Shown piece after piece: positions 17,669 through 26,323 of a stretch of 64,000 nucleotides of DNA. The notes under the pieces were generated by a model. It worked only from the letters and a program-made list of their open reading frames with translations, was not told the DNA's origin and searched no databases. The translations under genes and the position numbers were made by a program. The stretch's first letter is position 1. Each line of letters starts with the position of its first letter. The stretch comes from Streptomyces sp. NBC_00525 (GTDB lineage: Bacteria; Actinomycetota; Actinomycetes; Streptomycetales; Streptomycetaceae), in NCBI RefSeq assembly GCF_036346595.1, contig NZ_CP107835.1:1-64000 (forward strand), read 5' to 3'.

Positions 17669-18895
17669 ATGCGCATTTCTCTCAAGGGTCCTGAACCCTC
17701 GGACATGAGGGGGTCGGACCTCTACGAGGAGTCGCAGTACGCGACACGGAACATGCATTCCGTGTGGCGGGAGCTGCGCAAGAGCGACGGGCTCCGGCCG
17801 CAGCTGACCACCGACGGCCAGGAATTCCTCGCGGCCCTGCGCTACGCCGACGTACGCGAGGTCCTGGGCGACCACAAGGCGTTCTCCTCGGCGTACAGCA
17901 CCATGCTCACGGTCCGCGGGGACGGGGACGCGGCGGCCGGCGCGGCCATCCACCTCACGGACCCGCCGCTGCACTCGGGCATCAAGCAGCACTTCGCCCC
18001 GCTGATGACGGCGCAGGCGACGCAGCGCCTCCGGCAGGGGATCACGGACCGCATGGCCGAGCTGTTCGAGACGGTCCGCGGCCGGGAGACGTTCGACTTC
18101 TGCGAGGCCATGATCACCCTGCCGATGACGATCACCGGGCGGCTGATGGGCATCCCCCGGCAGGAGTGGGCCGTCACCGGCCGGGCCACGGTGCGGGCGA
18201 TGGGCGGAGTGGCCGCGGACCGCTCCGAGTACCAGCGCCGGTTCGACCTCTTCGAGGCGCACACGACCATCATGTCCGTGCTCGGGGGCGTCCTGGAGGG
18301 CTCCCCGCCCGCCGACTCGGTGAGCGGCCGCTGCCCGGCCGCGGCCCGGGTGGTGGCGGACACGGGCCGGGACGTGCCGCTGCTGAACGCGTACGCCTTC
18401 CTCATGGGCGCCAATCCGACCGTGCCCCAGACGATCAACCAGACGCTGATCCTGCTGGCCGGCGACGACGAGCTCTGGTCCTGGTTCGCCCGCCAGGAGG
18501 AGACCGACCAGCGGTTCGTCGACGAGGCGCTCCGCTGGGCGAGCCCGGTCAACCACGTGCTGCGGCGGGCGACCGCGGACACCGTGGTCGCCGGGACCGA
18601 CGTACCGGAGGGCGGTCTGGTCTCCGCCTGGATCGGCTCGGCCAACAGGGACGAGGAGGTGTTCGCGGACCCGTTCCGTTTCATTCCGGACCGGTCCCCG
18701 AACCGTCATCTGGCATTCGGGCTCGGCGTCCACCGGTGCATCGGACAGCATGTCGCCGCACTCGGCATGAAGATATTCTTCGATCTCTGGCGGAAGAACG
18801 TGCGATCCGTGTCTCTCGACGGCGATCCCCAGCATCTCATTTCGAACTTCCTGAACGGCGTAACCTGTCTGCCGCTGGCAGTGACCTGGAAGTAA
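17669..18895 (+). CDS. Cytochrome P450, 408 aa
   Basis: The ATG at 17669 follows GAAGGAAG. Class I bacterial P450 features are present: substrate-region HLTDPPLHSGIKQHF, EALR of the ExxR motif, and FGLGVHRCIG with heme ligand Cys357. The I-helix is atypical: where most P450s have (A/G)Gx(D/E)T, this reads G247-A-N-P-T251, with no acidic residue and a proline. That can change proton delivery and the reaction outcome. The electron donors (ferredoxin and reductase) are not in the window. It lies 113 bases after the TE-ACAD gene in the same transcription direction and probably tailors the peptide or an aminoacyl unit. Confidence 0.9.
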   Translation: MRISLKGPEPSDMRGSDLYEESQYATRNMHSVWRELRKSDGLRPQLTTDGQEFLAALRYADVREVLGDHKAFSSAYSTMLTVRGDGDAAAGAAIHLTDPPLHSGIKQHFAPLMTAQATQRLRQGITDRMAELFETVRGRETFDFCEAMITLPMTITGRLMGIPRQEWAVTGRATVRAMGGVAADRSEYQRRFDLFEAHTTIMSVLGGVLEGSPPADSVSGRCPAAARVVADTGRDVPLLNAYAFLMGANPTVPQTINQTLILLAGDDELWSWFARQEETDQRFVDEALRWASPVNHVLRRATADTVVAGTDVPEGGLVSAWIGSANRDEEVFADPFRFIPDRSPNRHLAFGLGVHRCIGQHVAALGMKIFFDLWRKNVRSVSLDGDPQHLISNFLNGVTCLPLAVTWK

Positions 18896-18944
18896 CCGAC
18901 CCCGGTGAAAAGGTCGACGATTGCATATGCGGAAGGCAGAAACG

Positions 18945-19517
18945 ATGAGCGATTTCGTAACCAAAGTGGTCGGGCCGGACGACTGGCCCGAGGTCGGCGC
19001 CTTCTTCCGGCCGAAGGGCCTGGTGGAGAACTGCTGGTGCACGTACTTCCGCATGACCGCCAAGGAACGCTCCTCCTGCGGAACGGCGGCGCGGGAGGAC
19101 AGGCTGCGCGACCTGGTCGAGTCCGGTGAACGCGTGGGCGTCATCGGCTCGGTCGACGGTGTCCCCGTCGGCTGGATCGGGGTCGGCCCCCGGCCCGGCT
19201 TCCCGAGGCTGCGCGGGTCCCGGGCGGCGAAGCTGCTCAAGGGCGAGGACCCGGAGCACATCTGGTCCGTCGTCTGTCTCTACCTCGCCCGCGAGCACCG
19301 GCACCAGGGACTGGCCAGGGTGCTCATCGAGCGGGCGGTGGAGTGGGCACGGGACGAGAAGGCCGAAGTCATCGAGGCGTACCCGGAGGACGACCGGAAG
19401 CCCGAGTTCGAACGCGGCAGCTTCCACGGCCGGGTGAGCACCTTCGAGTCCTGCGGGTTCACCGTCGTCGAGCCCCGGTTGCGGCACAGAGCGCTCGTAC
19501 GGAAGGAACTGCGTTGA
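18945..19517 (+). CDS. GNAT-family N-acetyltransferase, 190 aa
   Basis: ATG 18945 is chosen because GGAAGG lies eight bases upstream; earlier in-frame codons lack one. The core motif for acetyl-CoA binding is SVVCLYLAREHRHQGLARVL (Q/RxxGxG/A type), followed by a helix and FESCGFTVVEPRLRHRALVRK. The N-terminal part has GLVENCWCTYFRMT, typical of a subgroup annotated as GNAT acetyltransferases in actinobacteria. In this context it could acetylate an amine of the product or intermediate, for biosynthesis or self-protection. The next gene starts within its stop codon. Confidence 0.8.
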   Translation: MSDFVTKVVGPDDWPEVGAFFRPKGLVENCWCTYFRMTAKERSSCGTAAREDRLRDLVESGERVGVIGSVDGVPVGWIGVGPRPGFPRLRGSRAAKLLKGEDPEHIWSVVCLYLAREHRHQGLARVLIERAVEWARDEKAEVIEAYPEDDRKPEFERGSFHGRVSTFESCGFTVVEPRLRHRALVRKELR

Positions 19518-20110
19518 CCGTTCACCAGATACTCGCGCTGGACCCCTTTCTGAACAACCAGGCGGCGACCACACCGGACAACCTGGCCGCCGGCCGGCTG
19601 AACGTCTGGCGCAACTCGCTCCCGGCGCGGTCGGCGCCGCTGGAGATCGTCGTGGACGACGTCCCGCTGCGCAGTGCCCCGCTCGACGGACGCGGACCGG
19701 ACAACGTCCTGTGCTCGGGGCAGCGGATCGAGGTTCCGGAGCGGCGGTGGGACTGGCTCTACGTGATCGGCTGCGGTGAGCGCCGGGTCAGGGACGTCGT
19801 CACCTGGCATTTCTCCAACGGCACTGTGGACCGCGACCAGTTGGCGCTGTCCGATCTGTGGGAGGGCCGCTCCGACTTCGGTGAGGACCTCGCCCTGCGC
19901 ACCAGCGTCATCCACTACCCGCACCATGTGCAGGAGCGCATCGGGATCACCCTCTGGTGCCAGCGCGTGCCGGTGACGTCGCGCAAACCGCTGGGCGCCA
20001 TGTCGCTGCCCAGGAACCCGGCCGTGCACCTCTTCGCCATGACGCTCGTCGGCCGCGGGGCCGGCGGCGACTCCGCAAGCGATCCGCAGATACGGGGGAA
20101 CCGGCCGTGA
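19514..20110 (+). CDS. Unrecognised beta-rich protein, 198 aa
   Basis: The start is TTG 19514, overlapping the GNAT stop, with GGAAGGAAC upstream. No signal peptide is present. The sequence is beta-rich (APLEIVVDDVPLRSAPLD, RRWDWLYVIGCGERRVRDVV, WHFSNGTVDRDQLALSDLWE) and ends with IHYPHHVQERIGITLWCQRV, then NPAVHLFAMTLV. That looks like a jelly-roll or lectin-like sandwich. I cannot name the family. Its translational coupling to the GNAT and BtrH-like genes makes it a real part of the pathway and a candidate for an unassigned step. Confidence 0.6.
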   Translation: MTVHQILALDPFLNNQAATTPDNLAAGRLNVWRNSLPARSAPLEIVVDDVPLRSAPLDGRGPDNVLCSGQRIEVPERRWDWLYVIGCGERRVRDVVTWHFSNGTVDRDQLALSDLWEGRSDFGEDLALRTSVIHYPHHVQERIGITLWCQRVPVTSRKPLGAMSLPRNPAVHLFAMTLVGRGAGGDSASDPQIRGNRP

Positions 20111-21183
20111 ACACAGGCAGCACGACGGAGACGACAGCGCGCCGGGCCCGGTGGAACGGCGTCACCGGCAGTTACCCGCAGTGGTACGAGGACCCGTTGA
20201 GCTGCCTGTTCACCACGCTGGGCAGCGTCCTCATGGAACACGGGCTGCGGCCGGTGGACGTGCTCGGCGCGGCCTGCGAGTTCGCGTACGCGCCCGGCGA
20301 CGCGATGTGCGAGGAGTTCTACCGGCCCGCCCAGAGCAGCCGGGGTGTGGCGGCCGACCTCTGCCCGTACCACGACATCGAGTCCAGCTGGACGACGGGC
20401 TCGGACACGAAGGATCTGATCCGCCTGGTCGAGGCGCACTCCGGCGTCATCGTGGCGGTGGACAACTACCACCTGCCGTTCCGTCCCGCCTTCCACGACG
20501 TGCACGCCGCCCACCTGGTCGTGGTGCCGGGATGGCGCCGGACGCCCGGCGGCGAGGCGGAGTTCTACGTCTCCGACGCGCAACCGCCTAAGTTCCAGGG
20601 CTGGCTGGCCGCCGAGCATTTGGTGAACAGCTGGCTGTCCGGCAATCCGTCGGACGTCCAGGACATGTTCTTCTCCAGCCGGGAGATCGGCGGCCGCGTC
20701 CTCACGACGAGGGTCCGGCCGCACGCCGACGGGTCCGGCGGCGTCCCCACCGCGCGGGCGCTCCGCGGCAACCTCGACCGCTGGGACACCGGTACGGCGC
20801 GGGCCGCGGACCGGGTGTGGAGCGGCCGGGCCGGGCTGCGCCGCTTCGTGGAACGCCTCCGGGAGAACCGCGACGACCCGGAGGAACTGCGCGGCGCCTA
20901 CACGTTCGGCTGGACGATGCAGGCGCAGGCCTTCCTGCACGGCCGGTTCGCCCAGGAACGCGCGCGGCTGACCGGGCGGCCGGCTCTCCTCGAAGTGGCG
21001 GCGTCCGCGGACCGGGTCGTGTCGGCCTGGTCCAATGTGCGGCTGCTCGGCGCCCACGCGGCCCGGACGGAGGGCATCGCCGGTCTCGTGCCGCGTCGCG
21101 GCGCCGAGCTGGTGCTCGCGTACGAGCGGCTGGCCGCCGACTGGCGGCTCGCCCTGGCCGGGGAAGGGGCGGGCCTGCGATGA
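20107..21183 (+). CDS. BtrH-like cysteine acyltransferase/peptidase-fold protein, 358 aa
   Basis: The GTG at 20107 overlaps the previous stop. The N-terminal half resembles BtrH_N/C39-type folds: a candidate nucleophile Cys in YEDPLSCLFTTLGSVL, then GVIVAVDNYHLPFRPAF, HAAHLVVVPGW with a candidate His, and FYVSDAQPP with a candidate Asp. The middle and C-terminal parts are helical. BtrH itself moves an acyl chain from a carrier protein to an amine in butirosin biosynthesis. By analogy this protein could transfer a carrier-bound group onto an amine, or hydrolyse a carrier conjugate. The assignment rests on this pattern only. Confidence 0.6.
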   Translation: MNTGSTTETTARRARWNGVTGSYPQWYEDPLSCLFTTLGSVLMEHGLRPVDVLGAACEFAYAPGDAMCEEFYRPAQSSRGVAADLCPYHDIESSWTTGSDTKDLIRLVEAHSGVIVAVDNYHLPFRPAFHDVHAAHLVVVPGWRRTPGGEAEFYVSDAQPPKFQGWLAAEHLVNSWLSGNPSDVQDMFFSSREIGGRVLTTRVRPHADGSGGVPTARALRGNLDRWDTGTARAADRVWSGRAGLRRFVERLRENRDDPEELRGAYTFGWTMQAQAFLHGRFAQERARLTGRPALLEVAASADRVVSAWSNVRLLGAHAARTEGIAGLVPRRGAELVLAYERLAADWRLALAGEGAGLR

Positions 21184-22445
21184 GCGGCGGATTCGTGGGC
21201 GAGCTGGCCCTCACCGGCGGCGAACCGGTCCTGGGCGCGCTCGCGCCGGTGCACTGGCCGAGGACGACGGACGCGGACCGCGCGGCAGTGCTCTCCGTAC
21301 TGGACTCGAATGTGCTGGTCTCGGACCGGACGGCCGAGGAGACCGCCGTCGAGCGGCTGGAGCGCTCCTGGGCGGACTACCTGGGCGTCCGGCACTGCGT
21401 CGGGGTCAGCAACGGCACCACGGCCATCGAGCTGGCGCTCCTCGCGCACGGGGTGGGCCCCGGTGACGAGGTGGTGGTGCCCGCACTGACCTTCGTGGCG
21501 ACGGCGATGGCCGTGGTGCACGTCGGGGCGACCCCGGTGTACGCCGACATCGACCCGGTCACGTTCACCATGTCCCCGGACAGCCTGGCCGCCCGGATCA
21601 CGGAGCGGACCAGGGCCGTCGTCCCGGTCCACCTGCACGGCCTCAGCGCCGACCTGGACCCGATCGGCGACCTCGCGCGCCGCCACGGCTGCGTGGTCGT
21701 CGAGGACGCCGCGCAGTCCCAGGGCGCCCGCTACCGGGGCGTTTTGTCCGGCGCGTCCGGCAACACGGCCACGTTCAGCCTCCAGATGACGAAGAACCTC
21801 CCCACCTGCGGGGAAGGGGGGCTCGTCGTGACCGACGACGAGCGTGTCGCCGAGCGAATACGCCAGCTCCGCCAGTTCGGGGAGACGATCCGCCCGGACC
21901 GGCCCCGCCGCTACGTGAGCCACCGGCTGGGCTTCAACGCGAAGCTCAACAACGTGCAGGCGGCCTACACGTCCAGCCAACTGGAGCGGTTCGACGCGTA
22001 CCGGGAGGCCCGCCGGTCCAACGTCACGGCCTTCCTGGCGCGGCTGCGCCCGCTGGAGGGGCTGACCTGCCCGTCGGAGCCCGACGGCTACGAGCACGCC
22101 TGGCACATCCTGCGCTTCGTCGTCGACTTCGAACGGTTCCTGCCCGGCGTGGACACCGGGGCGGCGCGGAACCTGCTGATGCGGGCCCTGCGCGCCGAGG
22201 GGATGCCGGCCACCAGGTACCAGATGATGCCCGTCCCCGATCAGCCGGCGCTGCGCGCCCTGAGCGGCCGGACAGCCGCCTCCTGGCCCGTCGCCCAGGA
22301 TGTCGTCGACCGCAGCTTCACCCTCCAGCAGCGCCATCTGCCGCCCGACGCCGGTCCGGTCCTCCAGAGCTTCGCCGATGCCGTGGAGAAGGTCTGGTCG
22401 CACCGGGAGACCCTGGTGAAACTCGCGGAAGGCGCGGACCGCTGA
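21180..22445 (+). CDS. DegT/DnrJ/EryC1-type PLP aminotransferase, 421 aa
   Basis: ATG 21180 overlaps the previous stop. The family motifs are clear: GVSNGTTAIELALLA (phosphate binding), DEVVVPALTFVATAMAV, VVVEDAAQSQGA with the PLP Asp, and SLQMTKNLPTCGEGG with Schiff-base Lys205. The C-terminal half carries GFNAKLNNVQAAYTSSQLER and the glutamate-binding region. The likely job is transamination of the C6 ketone made by the adjacent transketolase on the LysW-bound chain, giving the 2,6-diamino compound. The next gene begins at or just inside its stop. Confidence 0.9.
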   Translation: MSGGFVGELALTGGEPVLGALAPVHWPRTTDADRAAVLSVLDSNVLVSDRTAEETAVERLERSWADYLGVRHCVGVSNGTTAIELALLAHGVGPGDEVVVPALTFVATAMAVVHVGATPVYADIDPVTFTMSPDSLAARITERTRAVVPVHLHGLSADLDPIGDLARRHGCVVVEDAAQSQGARYRGVLSGASGNTATFSLQMTKNLPTCGEGGLVVTDDERVAERIRQLRQFGETIRPDRPRRYVSHRLGFNAKLNNVQAAYTSSQLERFDAYREARRSNVTAFLARLRPLEGLTCPSEPDGYEHAWHILRFVVDFERFLPGVDTGAARNLLMRALRAEGMPATRYQMMPVPDQPALRALSGRTAASWPVAQDVVDRSFTLQQRHLPPDAGPVLQSFADAVEKVWSHRETLVKLAEGADR

Positions 22446-23329
22446 ACGGGGCCGAGCACCTGCCGGGCCCGGCGCGCCTCGAAGCGCGCGCACGGGCCGT
22501 CCGCGAGCACATCGTGGACATGTGCGCGGGCCCCGAGGGCGGGCACCTGGGCGGCTCGATGTCGGCCGTCGAGATCCTGGTCGCGCTCTTCTTCCACACG
22601 ATGCACATCGACTCCGACGACCCGGAGTGGAAGGAACGGGACATCTTCGTGCTGAGCAAGGGCCATGCGGCGATGGCCCTGTACGCCACGCTCGCCGAGC
22701 GGGAGTTCATCACCCGCGAGGAGGTCGGCACGTTCTGCCGGCCGGGGAGCCGGCTCGCCACCCACGGCAACGCCGCCGTCCCCGGCGTCGAGTTCGCCAC
22801 CGGGTCCCTCGGGCACGGGCTCGCGCTGGCCAACGGCACGTCCTGGGCGCAGCGCCAGGCCGGCCCGGCGCCCGCGCACACGTTCGTGCTGCTCGGCGAC
22901 GGCGAACTCCAGGAGGGCACGGTCTGGGAGGCGGCCCAGGTGAGCCGCGCGCTGGACGCCGTCAACCTGGTCGCGGTGATCGACGTCAACCGGTTCCAGC
23001 AGACCGGGGCCGTGCGCGAGGTGAGCGACGGAGCGCCGGTCGCCGACCGCTGGCGCGGCTTCGGCTGGCACACCGTCGAGGTGGACGGGCACGACCTGGG
23101 GGCGCTCTGCGCGGTCCTCGACGAGGCGACCCGGACGCCGGGGCCGACCGCGGTGGTGTGCCGCACGGTCAAGGCGCGGGGCGTGGGGGTCCTGGCGGGC
23201 CGGGCCTCGTCCCACTTCGTCCGGCTGGACACCGAGCGGAAGCTGGCGCGGGTCCGCGCCGGCCTGGGCCGGGCCGCCGCCGGCGCTCCGGCCGCTCCGA
23301 CCGCCGAGGGGGTGTCCGGCCATGACTGA
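22442..23329 (+). CDS. Transketolase N-terminal (TPP pyrophosphate) subunit, about 295 aa
   Basis: Homology needs residues before the first ATG (22514): RLEARARAVREHIVDM is the normal family N-terminus, so the start must be upstream. CTG 22442, overlapping the aminotransferase stop, is the best but non-standard candidate; GTG 22508 is the alternative. Motifs: GPEGGHLGGSMSAVEI, LSKGHAAMALYATLA, SLGHGLALANG, and the TPP motif GDGELQEGTVWEAA with VIDVNRFQQTG. With the next gene it forms a two-subunit transketolase, predicted to add a two-carbon ketol unit to LysW-glutamate semialdehyde. Confidence 0.88.
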   Translation: MNGAEHLPGPARLEARARAVREHIVDMCAGPEGGHLGGSMSAVEILVALFFHTMHIDSDDPEWKERDIFVLSKGHAAMALYATLAEREFITREEVGTFCRPGSRLATHGNAAVPGVEFATGSLGHGLALANGTSWAQRQAGPAPAHTFVLLGDGELQEGTVWEAAQVSRALDAVNLVAVIDVNRFQQTGAVREVSDGAPVADRWRGFGWHTVEVDGHDLGALCAVLDEATRTPGPTAVVCRTVKARGVGVLAGRASSHFVRLDTERKLARVRAGLGRAAAGAPAAPTAEGVSGHD

Positions 23330-24251
23330 GACCACGTCGGAGCAGGTGAGCACCCGAGCGGTCTTCGCGGACGCCCTGCCGGAGCTCGCCGTACGCCACA
23401 ACGTGCTGGTCGTCGACACCGACACCGGAAGCATCAGGCCGACTCCCGAGATGGACTACGTCAACGTCGGCATCGCGGAGAACGCCGCCATCGGACTCGC
23501 CGCCGGTGCCGAGCACTGCGGACGGCGGGCCCTGGTCTGCACATTCGCCGCCTTCTCGGTGAGCCGGGCGTTCGAGTTCATCAAGCTCGACATCGCCTAC
23601 CCCCGGCGGCGCGTGTGCGTCGTCGGCACGCACGGGGGTGCCAGCGGGGGCTGGCTGGGGCCGACCCACCACGCCACCGAGGACCTGGCGCTGATGAACG
23701 CCCTGCCGCACATGCGGGTGGTCGTCCCGGCCGACGCCCGCCAGGCCGTCTCGCTGCTGGAGCAGTGCCTGGAGTACGACGGCCCGACCTATCTGCGGCT
23801 CGGGCGCAAGGCCTCGCCGGTCTTCGCGGACCTGCCCGCGCCCGAACTCGGCGTCCCCCAGGAGGTGCGCCCCGGCGACGACGTCGCCCTCGTGGCCACG
23901 GGTCCGGAGGTGCTCGCCACGGCCCTGGAGGTCGCGCGGGGGCTCGCCGGGGCGGGCTACGGCGCCCAGGTGATCAACGTCCATACCGTCGATCCGGAGT
24001 CCGCCGGGGCGGCCGGCCGGGCCGTGGCCGCGCGGTGCCGGTGGCTGGTCACGCTGGAGGAGGCGTGGACGTCCGGCGGTATGGGCGCGCAGGTCGCGGC
24101 GGCGGTCGGGGCCCGCGGCACGCCGTGGCTGCCGATCGGCGTCACCGGCTTCCTCCCACCCGGCAGCCACACGTCCTTGCTGGAGGCGAGCGGGCTCACC
24201 ACCGAGTCCGTTCTCCGCCAGGTGCTGAGGTTCGTCACCCGTCCGAAGTGA
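23322..24251 (+). CDS. Transketolase C-terminal (pyrimidine-binding) subunit, 309 aa
   Basis: ATG 23322 overlaps the end of the N subunit by eight bases. It carries the pyrimidine-binding domain (DYVNVGIAENAAIGLAAG with the catalytic Glu, CTFAAFSVSRAFEFIKLDIA, THGGASGGWLGPTHHATEDL) and the C-terminal regulatory domain (LVATGPEVLATALEVA, VINVHTVDPE, LVTLEEAWTSGGMG). Split transketolases of this kind occur in secondary metabolism. Placement immediately before lysW supports action on the carrier-bound aldehyde. Confidence 0.9.
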   Translation: MTETTSEQVSTRAVFADALPELAVRHNVLVVDTDTGSIRPTPEMDYVNVGIAENAAIGLAAGAEHCGRRALVCTFAAFSVSRAFEFIKLDIAYPRRRVCVVGTHGGASGGWLGPTHHATEDLALMNALPHMRVVVPADARQAVSLLEQCLEYDGPTYLRLGRKASPVFADLPAPELGVPQEVRPGDDVALVATGPEVLATALEVARGLAGAGYGAQVINVHTVDPESAGAAGRAVAARCRWLVTLEEAWTSGGMGAQVAAAVGARGTPWLPIGVTGFLPPGSHTSLLEASGLTTESVLRQVLRFVTRPK

Positions 24252-24271
24252 TCGAGAAAGGGACCGAAGAG

Positions 24272-24439
24272 ATGGATACGGAGTGCGTCAGCTGTACCGG
24301 CACATTGCGGATACCGGCGGACAGCTATCAGGGGGAGATCGTGAGCTGCCCCGGGTGTTCGGCCGAGCTGGAGATCCATTCGACGCAGCCGCTGCGGCTG
24401 GCGATCGCGCCCGAGCCCGAAGAGGACTGGGGTGAATGA
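24272..24439 (+). CDS. lysW: LysW-type amino-group carrier protein, 55 aa
   Basis: The ATG at 24272 has a purine-rich GAAGAG upstream. The small acidic protein has two zinc-binding pairs (CVSC and CPGC) and the diagnostic C-terminal tail EEDWGE. The terminal Glu gamma-carboxylate is where the amino group of the substrate is attached. In lysine or arginine pathways this protects and presents the substrate. Here, with a transketolase and no LysJ-type primary-pathway aminotransferase, it should carry glutamate towards a non-protein diamino acid. Its stop overlaps the lysX start. Confidence 0.93.
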   Translation: MDTECVSCTGTLRIPADSYQGEIVSCPGCSAELEIHSTQPLRLAIAPEPEEDWGE

Positions 24440-25316
24440 GCCGGGGAAGGGGCCGGTGCCGGTCGGAGTCCTGCTGTCGACCGTCCGCTACGAGGAGCGG
24501 CGGCTCCTGTCCGAACTGGAGCACCGCGAGATCCCGGTGGTCCGGCTGGACGCCCGCACCATGTCGTTCGGGCCCGCGGACACCGGGGGGCTGCGGGGGA
24601 TGACGGTGCTCAACCGTGAGATCTCCAGCCAGCGCGCGGCGCTCGCGGCCGAGTCCCTGGAGGCGTTCGGGGCCCGGCCGCTGAACGACGCGTCGGCGAC
24701 CCGGGTCTGCGGCAACAAGTGGTCCACCTATCTGCGGCTGACGCGGTCCGGTGTACCGACCCCGGTGACCCTGCTGGCGCCGACCCCCGAGACCGGCAGG
24801 GCGGCCATCGCCGCGGTCGGCTACCCCGCCGTGGTCAAGCCCCTGAGCTCGTCCTGGGGGAACCGGGTCGGCCTGATCACCGACCGGCACGCGGCCGACG
24901 CCGTCCTGGAGACCTGTGCCGCGCTGCCGTCGGCGGTCGCGAGAACGGTGATCGTCCAGGAGGCGGTCCGGCCCGGCTCGCCGGACATCCGGGGCATCGT
25001 GGTCGACGGTGTCTGCCTGGGCCTGATCAGCCGGTCGGGCGGCGACTGGCGGAACAACGTGGCCCGAGGGGCGACGGTCGAGCGGCTCGCGCCGAGCGAG
25101 GAGCTGCACCGGCTGTGCGTGCGGGCGGCCGCCGCCGTGGGCGCGCGGATCGCCGGGGTGGACCTCGTGGAACGGGCGGACGGGGCGCACACGGTGATCG
25201 AGGTGAACGCGCGGGTGGAATTCCAGGGATTCGAGCGGGCGACGGGTGTCGACGTCGCCGCACACATGGTCGGGGCCTGCACGGCCGGGACGACCGAGGT
25301 GAGGGAACCGGTATGA
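24432..25316 (+). CDS. lysX: LysX-type ATP-grasp ligase (LysW-glutamate), 294 aa
   Basis: The GTG at 24432 overlaps the lysW stop. ATP-grasp/RimK features: GNKWSTYLRLTRSGVPTP, AVVKPLSSSWGNRVGLI, VQEAV, the RSGGDWRNNVARGA loop, and the metal-binding EVNARVEFQGFERATGVDV. It joins the alpha-amino group of glutamate (or a related diacid) to the LysW tail. The substrate-discriminating motif (EVNARVEFQGF) differs from the common EVNxxxEFKNS-type of LysX/ArgX in primary metabolism, in keeping with a specialised role. It is coupled by overlap to its neighbours. Confidence 0.9.
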   Translation: MNEPGKGPVPVGVLLSTVRYEERRLLSELEHREIPVVRLDARTMSFGPADTGGLRGMTVLNREISSQRAALAAESLEAFGARPLNDASATRVCGNKWSTYLRLTRSGVPTPVTLLAPTPETGRAAIAAVGYPAVVKPLSSSWGNRVGLITDRHAADAVLETCAALPSAVARTVIVQEAVRPGSPDIRGIVVDGVCLGLISRSGGDWRNNVARGATVERLAPSEELHRLCVRAAAAVGARIAGVDLVERADGAHTVIEVNARVEFQGFERATGVDVAAHMVGACTAGTTEVREPV

Positions 25317-26323
25317 AGCGCATCGCAGTTGTGGGCGGCAGAGGGTTCGTGGGGGGTGAGTTGCTGCGCCTGCTCGTCCACCATCCCGGTGTCGAGGTCG
25401 CCGCCGTGACCTCCGAGACGCACGCCGGCCGTGCCGTGGAGAACGCCCACCCGCCGCTGCGCGGCAGCGGTCTCCGGTACAGCGGGCGCGCGGATCTGGC
25501 CCCCGTGGACCTGGTGTTCCTCGCGGGTGTCCACGGCTCCACGGCGGAGATCCTCGACGACATGGCGGCGCTCGCGCCGAAGATCGTCGACCTCACGGCG
25601 GACTTCCGGATCGAGGACGCCGCGCTCATGGAGCGCTACTACGGCTGGAGCCGCCGGGGGGCGCGGGCGAAGGCATTCGTGCGGGGTCTGCCGGAGCTGC
25701 ACCGGGAACAGATCGCCGGCGCGGACCGGGTCGCCGTGCCGGGCTGCATGGCCACCAGCGCGATCCTGAGCCTCGCTCCGCTCGCGGTCCGGGGCCTGCT
25801 GAAGGACGTACAGGTCGACGCGCGCACCGGCAGCAGCGGCGCCGGTGCCTCCGGCGGCGCCGGCAACTCCCACGCGCTGCGCAGCGGGGTGATGCGGGTG
25901 TTCGCCCCCTTCGACCACCGCCACGAGGCCGAGGTGTCCGAGGCGCTCGGGGTCGACGCGTCGATGACGGTGACGGCGACCCCCCAGGTGCGCGGCGTGC
26001 AGACGCTGACGAGGGTCGCGGTCGGGGAGGTGACCGAGCGCGAGCTGCTCACCATGTACCGCGAGGACTACGGTGCGGAGCCGTTCGTCCGTCTGGTCAA
26101 CAGCCCGCGGGGCACCTACCGCTACCCCGATCCGAAGGTGCTGCTCGGTTCGAACTACTGCGATGTCGGTGTCGTCGCCGACCGGCGCGGCAGGGCTCTT
26201 GTGATGGGGAGCCTCGACAATCTGATGAAGGGGGCCGCGGGCGGTGCGGTGCAGTGCATGAATCTGATGCTGGGTCTGCCGGAGACGTCCGGGCTGACCT
26301 TTCCCGGACTGCACCCGGTATGA
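25313..26323 (+). CDS. lysY: LysY/ArgC-type semialdehyde-forming reductase, 336 aa
   Basis: ATG 25313 overlaps the lysX stop. The Rossmann N-terminus is VVGGRGFVGGELLRLLVHHP. The catalytic Cys lies in VAVPGCMATSAILSLAPL, followed by DARTGSSGAGASGG and a C-terminal GSLDNLMKGAAGGAVQCMNL. It reduces the acyl phosphate of the LysW-bound substrate to the aldehyde with NADPH. This aldehyde is the predicted acceptor for the transketolase. Its usual neighbour LysZ follows with a four-base overlap. Confidence 0.92.
   Translation: MKRIAVVGGRGFVGGELLRLLVHHPGVEVAAVTSETHAGRAVENAHPPLRGSGLRYSGRADLAPVDLVFLAGVHGSTAEILDDMAALAPKIVDLTADFRIEDAALMERYYGWSRRGARAKAFVRGLPELHREQIAGADRVAVPGCMATSAILSLAPLAVRGLLKDVQVDARTGSSGAGASGGAGNSHALRSGVMRVFAPFDHRHEAEVSEALGVDASMTVTATPQVRGVQTLTRVAVGEVTERELLTMYREDYGAEPFVRLVNSPRGTYRYPDPKVLLGSNYCDVGVVADRRGRALVMGSLDNLMKGAAGGAVQCMNLMLGLPETSGLTFPGLHPV

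Noticed and set aside
26254..26319. Earlier ATG for the LysZ kinase
   Set aside because: It lies inside lysY without a ribosome binding site; the family N-terminus (IVVKWGGS) starts right after the ATG at 26320.
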